A DNA stretch of 64,000 nt from Agrocybe praecox (Eukaryota; Basidiomycota; Agaricomycetes; Agaricales; Agrocybaceae), in contig OZ024853.1 in NCBI GenBank assembly GCA_964017145.1, positions 1 through 64,000 of the forward strand. Reading direction: 5' to 3'. Below are positions 9,710 to 35,266 of this stretch, one piece after another (position 1 is the first letter of the stretch; the number at the start of each line of letters is the position of its first letter). Both the position numbers and the translations under genes were made by a program. The notes beneath the pieces are model-generated. The model ran no database searches and was not told the DNA's origin. It saw nothing but the letters and a program-made list of their open reading frames with translations.

Positions 9710-10693
9710 TTATTTACCCTTAAAATATCTATAAACATCAACGTAATCACTTAAATTACTGTTTAAGTCGCTATGTATAAAAAAACTTAAACACACAATA
9801 AAAGTTAAAGTAATACTAATTGTAATGAACAATACAAAGAAATACTTATTACTAATGTAATCACCTAATTCCACTACTTTAGTAAAAATACCCTTATTAT
9901 CTAAATTATTTAATTCTGTACCCTTCACCTCTGCTCGAAGACTCGCAGAGGCAAGAGAGAGTTTAACGCTTTTGTCTTTAAATAGTTTACTAAATACAAT
10001 ATAAAGTAAAAAAATCATTTGAATTAAAATAAGCAAATCGATCAATAAAAGGCTGTTAATTAAGCCTTCTAAAGGGCTTATTAAATCATTGTTTTCTATC
10101 ACACTACTGGATTTCTCCGTATTATTAATAGGAGTTTCAGTACCCCCACTATCACAATTAATTACATCCATAAAATAATCACAAATAAGAGTTAATAAAA
10201 CCACTACAGAATAAAGAATTAAAATAAAAATGAAAAAATTAAAACCTTTCTCTCTTGCCTCTGCGAGGCTTCGAGCAGAGGTAAAAGTAAATTTATCACC
10301 CCATAACATAGATATAGCGAAACTAGCATTGAAAGTGGCTAAGTAGGCCAACCTATCTAAAGACCCAAAAAATAATAAAAACACCCCACTAAGAGCCACT
10401 ACACAACCTATCCAAGTCCAATCTGAAACAATATACAGCTTTTTACTGTTAGTTTTATTGTCAAAACCCTCTTTGCCGTATAAAGCATTTTGAGCTTCTA
10501 CAGCTATCTGTTTGCAGTATGTTAGACTCAGGTTGTAAAATCTTTTCATCTGCTCGTAGCTTCGCAGAGGCAAGAGTAAAAAAAATTGAGTTTTCAGTCT
10601 TAGAACCTCTGCTCGTACCCTCACATAAGCAATAATTGAAAAATTAAAAATGTTTTCCTGTATCCAATGTAAAAAGTTTGATATTAATTTCAT
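9710..10693 (-). CDS. hypothetical membrane protein orf327 with in-frame repeat inserts
   Basis: 327 codons, ATG start. There are about five hydrophobic segments (near residues 95-135, 155-175, 215-240 and 285-305). Short segments are clearly in-frame translations of the GCAGAGGCAAGAG/CTTCGAGCAGAGG repeat: TSARSLAEARE (DNA 10251-10281), SLASASLRAEVKG (9927-9958), LPLRSYEQ (10548-10577) and VRVRAE (near 10607-10620). The reading frame survives every insert, which suggests a translated, tolerant protein. The order DW-W then hydrophobic blocks (VSDWTWIGCV) faintly resembles VVDWGWFETL in the 46 kb ORF, so it may be a distant member of the same family. No known function. Confidence 0.6.
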   Translation of the reverse strand: MKLISNFLHWIQENIFNFSIIAYVRVRAEVLRLKTQFFLLLPLRSYEQMKRFYNLSLTYCKQIAVEAQNALYGKEGFDNKTNSKKLYIVSDWTWIGCVVALSGVFLLFFGSLDRLAYLATFNASFAISMLWGDKFTFTSARSLAEAREKGFNFFIFILILYSVVVLLTLICDYFMDVINCDSGGTETPINNTEKSSSVIENNDLISPLEGLINSLLLIDLLILIQMIFLLYIVFSKLFKDKSVKLSLASASLRAEVKGTELNNLDNKGIFTKVVELGDYISNKYFFVLFITISITLTFIVCLSFFIHSDLNSNLSDYVDVYRYFKGK

Positions 10694-11990
10694 ATTAGTT
10701 TAATTGTTTTTGTATATTCTAGTTGTTCAAAAATAAGATAAATTATTTGGGTTCAATAAAACCTACTCTACGTATCCTATTTTTATTCTAATGCCTTTTG
10801 CCTTTGCTTTGTTCTTATTTTTTTTTTTGTCAATAGAACAAAGAGCAAAAGCAACCTTCGCTCAAAAGAGCTTTGATTTTATTCGGTTTTTTTTTTGTTT
10901 TTTGTCTTTGCTTTTTGCTAAAGACAAAAGCAAAGGAATAAAAAAAAACGGAATAAATAACTCTTTTGGGAGGAAATAAGAATAAAAAGGCTATGAGCAG
11001 AGGCGATTCCGATTTAAGAACATGAACTAGGTTGGCTTTACTATAAAAAGGTAAAGACCTATGTGCTTTTTTTTCCCCATTGTATGGGAATGATTTTTGT
11101 TTTTGTATTTGTTTTGTTTTTTAAAAGTTGGTTCGAAAAGTTGAATGATCCACTTTTATTCTTATTATTTTATTAATCGTTTATGAATATTAGAGTTCAC
11201 ATTTGACTCTAACCCCTAGCTCTTTGTTTTTATTCTTATTTCCTCCCAAAAGAGTTATTTATTCCGTTTTTTTTATTCCTTTGCTTTTGTCTTTAGCAAA
11301 AAGCAAAGGCAATAGGCATAATTATAAAAATAAGAACAAAGCAAAAATTTGGGTTAGGTCAAAAAGTGAACTACTTTACAAATCTGAAAAGACCCTCGAT
11401 ACATTTTTATTTTTTTTATTTTTTTTTTTTCTCCTTTTTAACTTTTAGAGCTCCAGGTACCTTTTTAGTCTAAAGAGGCTCAGGTATAATTTTTCATCCT
11501 CCTTTTTATTTATATAAGAATATAAATAAGAAAATAGGTGTAATTTTATTCCGTTTTTTTGTATATTATACAAAAAAACGGAATAAAATCGGAATAAAAG
11601 CCCTAATTTATAAAAAATAAATAATAAATAAGGCAAGGGTTGCTTTAAACTTTGTTACCTTTTGTATTTGCTTTGTAATAGTAAAAGCAAAGTAGCTTTA
11701 TTCGCCCTAAAGGGGGTGTTAAAAAAAATAAGCGGCTTTTTTTTTACACCTTAGGGAGACAAAAGATGAAAATAAGGGTAAAAAGGAGAAAATAAAAATA
11801 AAAATAACAAAAACAAAAGAACAAAAAATTGAACCTTAATTAGGGAAATTAGTAAAAATTTAATTTAAACTTTACTCTCTCTATACTCTAGTTTTAAATT
11901 TTACTAGCAATCTAAAAAAATAAAAAAAAATTAAGGGAAAAAGGTTATATTATAAGTCTTAAGCTAGAGAAACTAATAAATTTTAATTTA
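10694..11990. other. long repeat-rich spacer
   Basis: About 1.3 kb with no supported gene. It holds several nested hairpins: 10790-10980 (two ATTCSG/CGGAAT arms with CTTTTGTCTTTGCT cores), an inverted related copy at 11225-11300, 11545-11600 (perfect CGGAATAAAA/TTTTATTCCG around TATTATAC), and 11690-11760. Open frames here are repeat translations. Confidence 0.6.
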
Positions 11991-12065
11991 AAACATTTTA
12001 TAGGATTTGAACCTACATCTAACTGTTTCGAAGACAGAAACTTTACCAATTAAGCTAAAAATGTT
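11991..12065 (-). tRNA. trnR1: tRNA-Arg (UCG)
   Basis: The acceptor AACATTT/AAATGTT is perfect. The loop CTTCGAA on stem CTGT/ACAG gives TCG. The T arm is GTAGGTTCAAATCCTA. The D arm is AGCTTAATTGGTAAAGT. Confidence 0.88.
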
Positions 12066-13194
12066 CGTCTTTTGTCTTTGCTTTATGATAAATACAAAAG
12101 CAACTATTCTGAAAAAAAAAAAACCAAAAAACGGAATAAAAAAAACGGAATAAATAACTCATCTGGGAGGAAAAAAATTTTTATCAAAGGCAAAAGATGC
12201 AAATAAGAAAAAAAAAAATACTAGGCTTGAGCAGTGGACATTTAAATACTTTTTCCTCTTTTTGACTCTAATACTTAAGCAGATAAGAATAAAAAGGAGG
12301 AAAAAAAAAAAAGAAAACAAAAAACGGAAAAAAAACGGAATAAAATTAGACGAAAAGCAGAAAAACCTCCCTTAAAGCTAGTGCAGGGGGGGGGAGAGAA
12401 GGTTAAATTTTACTATAAACTTAATTGAGTTATAATTTTATCCTTAAAAATGTTAAATTAATGGTGTTAATTAAAGCCATATTTAGGTAAAAAACAAAAA
12501 TAATTCTAAAAATTTCTAGTTAGATATAGGTAATTTTTTATAAAATTAGTGTTAATTTACCATAAAGCTGACAACTATTTTTTTTTTTTTTTTTTTTGTC
12601 TTATAATAACCGCTTAGCGATTAATTGAATTTACCACTACTCCTAATAACAATCTTAATTTAAAACAAGTTAAAAGCTAAAAAGGAAGTAAAAAAAACTT
12701 AAGCTTCCGATTTTTAGGACAAAATAAACAAAGAGTACAAATAGAGGTTAAAAGTTAAGGTAAAAATATGAAACAAACTAAAGTGTTAAATATAATGTAT
12801 AAACAAAACAGCACTAAACTTTAAAATTTTCTGTAAAATATTTACCAGTCGCTCTTGCGATTATTTTAAATATATCTTAATATGTGAACCAAGATTTTCC
12901 AATATTATAAATTTAATTTTGTATATTTGTTATTTATAAATTAAATTATAAAGCTTTTTATTATAAGAACTTTAAATAATATTTTTTTTAGTAATCTTAA
13001 CCTTACTTTTAGTTTGTAGGTTTATTATGCTAACTCTTTTTATTACGGAATCCGTTTTTTTTAAAGTATTTTATAATACCCATTAATAACTATAAAACAT
13101 AAATTTAATGTAAAATAATTAGCAAGTATAAAAAATATTATTTCAATACTTATTGTTAAAATAGTTGTTTTTTTATAAAAACTAATTATTTTTT
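12066..13194. other. repeat-rich spacer
   Basis: Hairpin elements at 12095-12170 and 12300-12350, a G run at 12386-12395, a T run at 12578-12597, and a TTTATTACGGAATCCG copy at about 13040. No gene is supported. Confidence 0.5.
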
Positions 13195-13401
13195 TTAAAT
13201 AATTTTATTTTCAATAAATTTTAAAACTGTTTTTGTTTCTGATACTTGCAGTATAATAAAGTAAACAGCAAGGTTTACAAAAGAAATAACAGAAACAATC
13301 GTGAAAAGGAAAATATGGACACTAATAAATACTGCTAGAGGCAAGCTAGGTTCATCCAAGTTAATACCATAGTAATTCAAAAGGCTAAGTAAAGGGTTCA
13401 T
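13195..13401 (-). CDS. hypothetical small membrane ORF (orf68)
   Basis: 68 codons, ATG start, upstream sequence AT-rich. Residues about 22-52 form one or two membrane helices (AVFISVHIFLFTIVSVISF), preceded by a polar, Pro-containing segment (GINLDEPSLPLA) and followed by a charged tail. Unlike most open frames in the spacers it contains no hairpin-repeat translation and has balanced codons, so it may be a real small gene. It lies about 320 bp downstream of atp8 on the same strand. Unrecognised. Confidence 0.4.
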   Translation of the reverse strand: MNPLLSLLNYYGINLDEPSLPLAVFISVHIFLFTIVSVISFVNLAVYFIILQVSETKTVLKFIENKII

Positions 13402-13717
13402 AAAAAAATTTATTTATTTCTAATCTTGATATAAAGTAACCACCTAATAGAAAAAAAAACCTATATTTATTTAAAAAATTATACTCTTTAATTTCTTAGT
13501 TTTTGTCGTTTTTAATTTTATGCTAATAAAATTTACTACCTAAGAGGTGATAGGGGGGGGGGAGAAAGGAAAATTTATTTTCTAAAAAAAATTTTTTTAA
13601 TAGTATAAATTCAAAAGTTAACAGACTAACGTACTTTAGCCACTGCTTTATTATAAAAAAATTTATAAAAAGTCAACTAAAAACAATTGATTTTTAAAAT
13701 TAATAATTAAAAGTATA
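13402..13717. other. spacer downstream of atp8
   Basis: AT-rich, with a G run at 13554-13562. No gene, fold or repeat that I can support. Confidence 0.5.
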
Positions 13718-13870
13718 TTATTTACTTAATTTAGTAATATAAGTTCTGATTACTTGAGTTAATAATGAAACAGGTAAAACATATTTAGATAAAATGTAAA
13801 CAACACTAAATAAAACAACAAAAGTAATGAAAATTTGATTAAAAAAGTAGAATGGTATTAATTGTGGCAT
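13718..13870 (-). CDS. atp8: ATP synthase subunit 8
   Basis: 50 codons plus stop, too short for routine ORF calling. The translation starts MPQLIPFYFFNQIF, continues through one membrane helix (TFVVLFSVVYILS) and ends in the basic segment IRTYITKLSK. The MPQL start and the helix-plus-basic-tail layout are diagnostic for fungal Atp8, a stator-associated F0 subunit. The short length and wording are basidiomycete-like. Confidence 0.95.
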   Translation of the reverse strand: MPQLIPFYFFNQIFITFVVLFSVVYILSKYVLPVSLLTQVIRTYITKLSK

Positions 13871-15410
13871 AAAAAAATTTTTTTTATTATTTATTTCTCT
13901 CGCTTAATTTTTTTTTTTTTTGGTAAAAAAAATAGCCTAAGACGAGAGCGGCGGTATTTATAAAAATATTTCTTTTTTTTTACAAAAAAAATTAAAGAAA
14001 CTATGTAAAGAAAAATCTCTGCTAATTTTTTAAAAACTTATAGAAAATCATAATATTTATGAGATTGTAACTTAAAAAAATTTTTTTTTTACTTATCCCA
14101 CTTTTAATTTTTAAATATATACTTCACTCTTGCAACTCATCTTGCCTTTAAATACTTATTCTTGAGTAATAGTTTTTTATTAACCCTTAATTTTTTTATA
14201 ATACGCTTTTTTTTTTTTACTATTAGATGAATTGCAAGGAGTTTCTCTAAAAAAATAATTTTATTTGTTTAATCGATTTACCTTATATATAATCTTATTT
14301 AATAAAAAAAAACAACCAAAAGTGAAATTTAGGGTTAAAACATGAGTTTTTAGTGGACTAAAAAAAAAAAATATATTTATTTTTTTCAATTCAAAGGTTG
14401 CATTAGTTAAAACAAAATATCGTAAACGCTTTTTATTACGGAATCCGTTTTTTTTTGTCTTTTGTCTACTTTTTAACCCACGGTTTTTTAGTTGCTAATT
14501 TACTTTGTTTAAGAATTTTATTACTTACTTTATAAAAATATTAATTAATTAATTATAGATCTAATAATTAGTATTACCTTTGCTTAGTTTTTAATCTTAT
14601 TTTTTTTTTATAATAAAATAACTCCTCTGTTCTTATTTTTATTCAAAAACTTTTGCCTTTTTTGACTCAAATAAAAAGCGGAGGAGATTAAAAAGGAGAA
14701 AAAAAAAATAAGGTTAAAAAGATGGAGAAAGGAAACTAGTTTAAAGCAATAGGTGTTTTATTAGGGAATATTCACATAAAAGTGGAGCTAAGATCAAAGA
14801 TTTAAAATTCAATGTATACATATTTAGCTATTTATTTTTTTTTACAGCTCTAACTACCCTAATTTTTGTTATTATTTAATGTCACCTGCTCAAGCCTTTT
14901 TAGTAGTAAAAATTAGCCTGAGGCAAGTTGAATAAAAATAAGAACAACTTTTATTATCTTAAATCTTAAAATTAAGTTTTAAATTTTAATAAAAGGGAAG
15001 CAAAGGTTGTAAAAATATCAAATATAAAGAGGTTAAATTGATTTATTATTAACAGTATTTAAACACTTAATTTTAAATTTAAACTTAAATTAACTCTTTG
15101 TTTTTAATTCTCCTTAGTATTCTTATTTTTATTAAGATTAAAAAGGAGTCAAATAGGTGTTAATAGTATAATTTAAATTAATAAAAATTTAAGGTTATAA
15201 TAAATATAGTAAGTAAAATAAAAAAGGTCAGTTTTTTTTAATTTTTTTTAATATAAATATTTCCTATCCTCCTTTATGTATTTTTTATAATTTCCTAGTT
15301 TTAAATTTTAATAATACCACTTTTATTAAGCACTATAACTATAGTTAAAAAAATTTTAACTGAATCATATAATAAAGGAGACAAAAGAAAAAAAAAAACC
15401 ATCTAAAAAT
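13871..15410. other. long AT-rich spacer
   Basis: About 1.5 kb between divergent atp8 and rps3. It contains a TTTATTACGGAATCCG piece (14430), degenerate ATTCTTATTTTTATT tracts, and long homopolymers. Because the flanking genes point away from each other, promoters are expected here, but no consensus is known to me for this group. No gene. Confidence 0.5.
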
Positions 15411-17825
15411 ATGCATAAGTCAAACGAAAATCTAAAACTAAATCAGAAAACTGGAAAACTAAATCAAGCAAACTTATTTAATTTAACCAATCTAAACCAA
15501 ATCTCGCGGCTTATTTTAGTATCTAATAAAAAACGGAATAAATATACTGCTGCCTTACCTAAAGATATAAGAGAAAAAGTTGTATTAATAGATAATAACA
15601 GCCCTCTTGCCTCTACGAGGGTTCGAGCAGAGGAAAACAAATTATCAGTGAATCCATCAAACCACATATTGCCACAACTAGGTAACGAGCAAAATGGACT
15701 AGTACAAGACCTATTAAATAAAGGCAAAAATCAATTTAATAGTACTACTAATTCTTTACATTATGAAAAAAATGTTTTTGTATTAAAAAACAGTAAGTTT
15801 TTATTTAGTAGACTTGAAGGGTTAGCACAAGAAAAACCATCAATGCTCGAAGACTCGAATAGACAAGAGGGTAAAACAAATTATTATAATAATTATAAAA
15901 CTCAATTACAAAATTATATCATTGAAAAGTATAAAAATATCGCAGCCCTAAATGCCGAGGAAGAATTCAAAAATATTTTAACTCTAGCCTTCCAAAAGGA
16001 GCCTGCAGCCCTTTTAGGTGATAAGGCTGCGAGTCTTAGAGCAGGGGAAGAGCAAATAAGAGTAAAAAAATTATTAAATTTATTAGGCGCCTACGCGAGA
16101 AAAATAGTTAAAAAAGATTATAGTAATCCCGAGTTAAAAAACGGAATAAATTTACAGCAAAGTCCAGAGTTACACCATATAACTCCTAATAATAAAAGTT
16201 TAAGTTTAATAGAAGAAGCTTTATTAATAATTAATAATCATGATAAACCTATTTTTGATTTGAATAATAATACTTTTTCATCTGCTAACTTGAAGTCAAA
16301 AACAGGGAAAAAAGGAGAAGAATTAGTAGAAAGTAATAACTTCCAGTGGAATGAAAAGGTAAATAAAAAAAGCTTAGATAATATCAAAAAAGGAACCTTA
16401 TTACCGAAAAACATCTTACAATATATTAGTAGTAATACAAAAACATATATAGTACCAACAAGTTCTCAAACAATGCAGGGCAAACCAACTAAAGAGGCTA
16501 GACTGCGACAATATTTAAACTTAATATCTAATACAAATATCGGTGTAAATCTAGCGATACCTACAAACAATAATTTACTTTTAATGCAGCCCAGCAATAA
16601 CAACTCTTTAAATAATTCGAGTGTTGCGCGGGATTTTGCCTCTGATTCAAATAGTACAATAGCAAAAATAGAACCCTTCGGCCCGAGCCTTGGGCAAGGG
16701 CAAAAAAAAGCTAATGGTTTATTATTAAAATATAATAAAATAATAAGTTATAATTTTTTACCTACTGCTCGAAACTACAAAGAGACAATGGTAAATAAAA
16801 CTGTATCAAATCAAGCAAAAGATAATTTATTATCTGTGGGTTCAAATAAAAACTTGATCACTGCACCTTTTGTCTATGCTGATGCTAGTACAAAAGCAAA
16901 GGAAGAAAAAGCATTTATAGATGATCTTTATAAATTATTGTTTTATTATTTCAAAAGTATTTATTGTTTAATAGGAAAACCTGTAATACAATTTTCATCA
17001 AATAAAATTACTATTAACTTATTTTATTTTTTAAATATACCTAAAAAAAAAGTGTTAAAATTATTTGCTATACATTATCTTAATTCCTTTAAAGATAAAT
17101 ATATTAGACGTACAAATATCAAATTATATTTAAGGGAAAAAGAAAAAATAAAAAATCGAAATCGATATAGTTCTGAATTTATACCAGGACCAACTTTTCC
17201 TGATAAAAATGCTTATAATGTAAAATTACCTTTTATTAGATTTAAATATAAAAGATCTATTTCTAGATTAAAAAGTAAAAATAATTTTATTCAGAGTCTT
17301 TTAATTAATTTAAGAAAATTTAATTTAGCTCTAGTTTATTTTAGGAAATTTAAAATTATTTCTAAAATTTTAAGTCATAAATTTAATAAACCTATAGAAT
17401 TTAACTTAATTAGACTACATAAACCTTCTCTTGATTCTAATATTTTAGTTAATTTATTACAATTAATAGTAAAAAATAAAAAAAGAAAACCTAGAGTAGC
17501 AATTAATAAAATTTATAAAAAAAATAAAGTTTGCGCACCTGCAATGCAAGGTAGATTACCAGTGTTAAATAAAAAAGCTAACAATCGGTACGCGACGTCT
17601 AATATATTTAAAAATAAAATTACAACTTATTTATCTGGACTAAGTATTTATATAAATGGTAGATTAATGAGAGAACCTATTTTACCCAGAATCACAACTA
17701 AGAAATTCGAATCTGGAGCTAGTGCTACGGGTAAAGTTAATTACTTAGATGTTAGTTCTATTACTAAAAAAAATAGAAAAGGTGCTTATACCATAAAAAT
17801 TAAAACAGGTCAAAACTTATACTAA
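15411..17825 (+). CDS. rps3: ribosomal protein S3, expanded
   Basis: 804 codons, well above the size I would expect for a fungal mitochondrial Rps3. The C-terminal half is the recognisable part: a Lys-rich RNA-binding region (about 540-690) and the closing block GLSIYINGRLMREPILPR, then KFESGASATGKVNYLDVSS and GAYTIKIKTGQNLY. These match the S3 C-terminal domain (usual pattern G-L-x-I-x-x-x-G-R, then A-x-x-I/V-D-Y). Residues about 1-530 are Asn/Lys/Ser-rich and carry in-frame hairpin-repeat translations: PLASTRVRAEEN (DNA 15601-15634), AALLGDKAASLRAGEE (about 15986-16050) and FVYADASTKAKEE (16866-16903). It encodes a small-subunit ribosomal protein. It sits upstream of cox1 on the same strand; the 970 bp spacer makes a shared transcript possible but unproven. 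Confidence 0.9.
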   Translation: MHKSNENLKLNQKTGKLNQANLFNLTNLNQISRLILVSNKKRNKYTAALPKDIREKVVLIDNNSPLASTRVRAEENKLSVNPSNHILPQLGNEQNGLVQDLLNKGKNQFNSTTNSLHYEKNVFVLKNSKFLFSRLEGLAQEKPSMLEDSNRQEGKTNYYNNYKTQLQNYIIEKYKNIAALNAEEEFKNILTLAFQKEPAALLGDKAASLRAGEEQIRVKKLLNLLGAYARKIVKKDYSNPELKNGINLQQSPELHHITPNNKSLSLIEEALLIINNHDKPIFDLNNNTFSSANLKSKTGKKGEELVESNNFQWNEKVNKKSLDNIKKGTLLPKNILQYISSNTKTYIVPTSSQTMQGKPTKEARLRQYLNLISNTNIGVNLAIPTNNNLLLMQPSNNNSLNNSSVARDFASDSNSTIAKIEPFGPSLGQGQKKANGLLLKYNKIISYNFLPTARNYKETMVNKTVSNQAKDNLLSVGSNKNLITAPFVYADASTKAKEEKAFIDDLYKLLFYYFKSIYCLIGKPVIQFSSNKITINLFYFLNIPKKKVLKLFAIHYLNSFKDKYIRRTNIKLYLREKEKIKNRNRYSSEFIPGPTFPDKNAYNVKLPFIRFKYKRSISRLKSKNNFIQSLLINLRKFNLALVYFRKFKIISKILSHKFNKPIEFNLIRLHKPSLDSNILVNLLQLIVKNKKRKPRVAINKIYKKNKVCAPAMQGRLPVLNKKANNRYATSNIFKNKITTYLSGLSIYINGRLMREPILPRITTKKFESGASATGKVNYLDVSSITKKNRKGAYTIKIKTGQNLY

Positions 17826-31624
<13,799 letters not shown>

Positions 31625-31807
31625 AAATTTTTTTTCATTTATAGTAATAAGGTTTTTTTTCTTTAATAGTAGTATATTTTGCCAATTGCTTAAATTTATT
31701 ACTTTTGGACCCCCCCCCAACTTTTTAAATTTTCCTTAGGTTTATTATTTAGTTGTTTAAGCTTTATTTTTTAATAGATTTTCCCTTCTTTATATATATT
31801 AGTTACA

Positions 31808-34800
31808 AGATTCTATAGCCTGAGTCTAAAAGATCTGAAAAACTTGGTTTTAACTTCGGAGTTCGAAGAAGATAAAAGACGAACGCTATTTAGTATTAAG
31901 GATTCTGAAAATTTAGTTACGATGTTTGTTCTAGCCGGTTTTGTGGTGTGGTTTGGGGTCTTAGGTTGGGGGTTTAATTTGGACCTTTTCAAGCTATTGT
32001 GGGTTCTTTGCAGAGGATTGGAGTGATATTAAAGATAAACTGGCTTTATTGGCTTCAACTAATAATGCTTATTTTCAGAATAAAATTAACTTTTGCCTCC
32101 CTTTAGGTGTAATTTATTCCGTTTTTTTGTATAATATACAAAAAACGGAATAAATAAAAGCCCCTAAACTCTTGCCTCTGCTCTTAATTTTTATTCTTAA
32201 TTAAAATTAAGAATAAAAACGAGGCTAGAGCAGAGGGGGCACAGGCTGCTGACTCAGAGTCAAAAGCAGAGGGAAGAAATTTTCTGTTAAAAGATTATCA
32301 AATAATAAGGCTTATTTGGAGCAAAATGAAATGCATAAAATTAATAGTATTTTAAAATAGTATGGATCTTACGAAAAGTATATGGAAGATTTTAATAATA
32401 AGAACATTATCAATGAGGAATTTATGAATAAAAATTATCCTGAATTCATAGGTAATGAAATGTTTGATTCGGTTATTAGGGCTTTTTAACCCTATCTTGA
32501 TTACCGAGGTTGATTTAATTAAGAAAATTTATGAACAGATTATTATTTTTACCTTCGCCTTATTTTTATTCGGTTTTTTTATCTTTTGTCTTTGCTTATT
32601 GCTAATACAAAAGATAAAAAAACGGAATAAAAATAGCTCAGGCCTTATAAAAAAAAAAATTAAGGGATAATATTTCTAATAAAATTGTTTTCTACATGGA
32701 TTTCCTTAATAAAATTTTAGTTAACTCTTTAATTAATGATTTAAACGCAACTAGAAAAGAGATATTAGGTTATATTAATGAATTAGGTTGTGATAAAGGT
32801 GATATTATTATTGAAAATATTTTAAATAAAATAAATTAAACTATTAAAAAAAAATTATTATTAAATACAGCTGCCCTAACTAATTTTGAGGCTAATAAAA
32901 TCGATTTTTTAAATGAATCTTTATTTATTAATTATTGGATGAGAATTAGAGACTGTATATCTAAGGATAAGTACCTTCTGCTGTTAACAATTTTTATTAT
33001 GCTATGGACGTTTCACATAATGACTTTTTAGAAGAGCAGAATAAATTTGGTTTAATTAAAAATAAGTTTATTAATATTTATGCATTAGAAGCTTTCTGTG
33101 GGGATAATGACAATTGGATTAAACCTAAAGAATGGTGTGAGTTATTAGTTAAAGATATTGAAGTTTACAGCAATAAAGAAAAAACTATGAAATACACGAT
33201 GGAAAAAGGTACTGTTTTAACTAAAGACTAGTCTAGAGGAGATGTAATTAAAAATTATTTAGCGGAATAACTTGTGGATAACTCTTTATTTAATATTGAG
33301 GAGTATATTAGTGATAATTTACTTAAAGATCTTAATAATTTTGAACATACGGATATTTTAGCTTTTGCCTTTGATGACTCATAGACAAAAGCAAAGGAAA
33401 GTAATACGATTCTGCAGGAAAAAGTAGGTAATTTCAATAATAAAGTTCAGAAAGATTTTAAGTTATTGTCCTCTGCTTTCTTATTTTTATTCTAATGCAA
33501 ATAAGAAAGCAGAGGCAAGAGGTAAAAAAGTGAACCTATTTTTTGAAAGTATTAGATTAATAGGGGAATTTTCTAAAAACTTAAATAGTAAACATTTGGA
33601 AGCTAAAAACGAGAAATTTAAATTAAATATTATTAAAGGTATTTATGATAACAAATTGAATCACGATGAACTTATAAAGATTAATGCTTACTTAGAGGAA
33701 TTTAACTATAATCAATGGACTCTTGAGGTAAAACAAACTCAGTTATTTAACGATTCAGATTTATTTATTAAAGCTAAAGAGATTATTTCGGATAATACAT
33801 TAGAAGATGAAAACAGGCAAATTATTTTAGAAACTTTTTTTACTTTACTACGAAAAGGATTATACTAAAAACTTAATTAAAAACATGAATAACAATGTTA
33901 ACGATTTTTAGCTAATTACTAGAATTTTAAAACATTCTACTCCGAATTTCGAAAAAAGAGTAGAAGATTTCATTAGTAATGTTATTAAGGGTAGATATAA
34001 AATGTATTATAAAAATAAGAAAAATATAAGTAAATTAGGTGAACAATTAGTGTTTGCACTTTTTATTTACTTAAAACAGGGAGATTATAAACGTTTAATT
34101 TTTAGCAAAGTAATAAGTCTTATAGGTAAGAGTTGAGGAATTAAACAGACTGATTTTTAAGCTATTTAGGTGGTGAATTATTAATCAGCCTGCGGCCGAG
34201 GTTCTTATTTATTCCGTTTTTTTTTACAAAAAAAAAAAGAGTCTTCGTTTTTATTCTTATTTGCATTAGAATAAAAATAAGAAAGCAGAGGATAAAATAA
34301 GAACCTTGGGCGAGGGCGATTAAATATTTATTAAAAAAAGAAAAAGCAATGAACAATTTAAGTCTTGAAGAGGAAAAATTTATTTTAGAAATAGGGTCTA
34401 AGTTAGATAATGTACCTCAATTTTTTTTTTGTATATTATACAAAAAAAAATTACTCCTCTGGGAGAAAAAAAAAAAATTAGGTTACTAAGTTCCAATTCG
34501 CACTAATTATAAAGGAATTTATTTTCACAGAATTTGATTATATGTTTGAATAACATAGCCTTTTTGAATCAAATAATCTTCATATTTTATTTTATGTTAG
34601 AGCGGATTATTTTAAGGTTTTACAAGGGAGTATTTTTTAACCCGATTAGATTACCTATGATTTGTAAACCTAAAAAGTGGTTAGGTGAAAAAAAAAACCT
34701 TCAGGAAGTTTAGTTATATCTGAAAAGGGTGGTTATATTTTTTCAGATTACAACGAATTAAGTGCTAATGTAATTATTAGACAAAATTCTTTTAATAAAT

Positions 34801-35240
34801 ACAATACTCTAGTAAGTGAAAATCAATTGAATACTATTAACTATTTAAATAGTGTAGCATTTGTGATAAATAGTAATAAGGTAAAGAAATTAAAGGTCGA
34901 ATGGTATAAGGAAACTAATTGTTTATTATTTAAAGGGTTTAATAAGTTACTTCCTTTAACAAGAGAACTTTCTACTTTAAATTCAATCAGAAAAAAAAGA
35001 GGTTATGGCTCATAATTCCAAATATTGGATTTTTGTCAATATTTTAAATGTTAGTTACTTATTCTCTAGCCTATTTGACGGTACTCGCTGAGGGGATGGA
35101 CAAACCTTTTTCTTCCCTACTTACAAGGACTTTAGAGGTATTATTTATCCTAGTCCTAATTATTTAAATTACCAAGGTAATGCTTTAGCTAGATCTTTAT
35201 TAAATTTTGCTAATATTGATAAGAAAGTTATATAATCATA
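31808..35240 (+). pseudogene. decayed plasmid-type RNA polymerase locus, copy 1
   Basis: Fragments in several frames read as one ancestral product. The start resembles copy 2 (TRFYSLSLKDL versus IRFYNLNRRYA). Next come YGSYEKYMEDFNNKNIINEE and NYPEFIGNEMFD (32360-32470), NPILITEVDLIKKIYEQ (32484), NHDELIKINAYLEEF and DENRQIILETFF (33660-33840), and HSTPNFEKRVEDFI (33940). The 3' part (34620-35240) has single-subunit (phage/mitochondrial-plasmid) RNA polymerase features: LPMICKPKKW, GGYIFSDYNE, then DGTRWGDGQ and YKDFRGIIYPSPNYLNYQGN followed by ALARSLLNF. Hairpin repeats interrupt it (32091-32272, 32545-32650, 33360-33400, 33470-33520, 34190-34310, 34425-34470). Trp-type UGA is seen. It is not functional. 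Confidence 0.75.
32091..32272 (+). repeat. 180-bp composite hairpin repeat, copy A
   Basis: Nearly identical to 55848-56029: a TTTTGCCTCCCTTTAGGTG lead, the TTTATTCCG/CGGAATAAA hairpin around TATAATATAC, the CTCTTGCCTCTGCTC palindrome centred on TTAATTAAAATTAA, then GCTGACTC. It is inserted inside the decayed RNA polymerase. Confidence 0.9.
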
Positions 35241-35266
35241 AAAAAATAGGAGTTATATAATCATAA
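35226..35266. repeat. short direct repeat at junction of the two polymerase copies
   Basis: GTTATATAATCATAA occurs twice, separated by AAAAATAGGA, at the end of copy 1. It could be a slippage or recombination scar. Confidence 0.6.
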
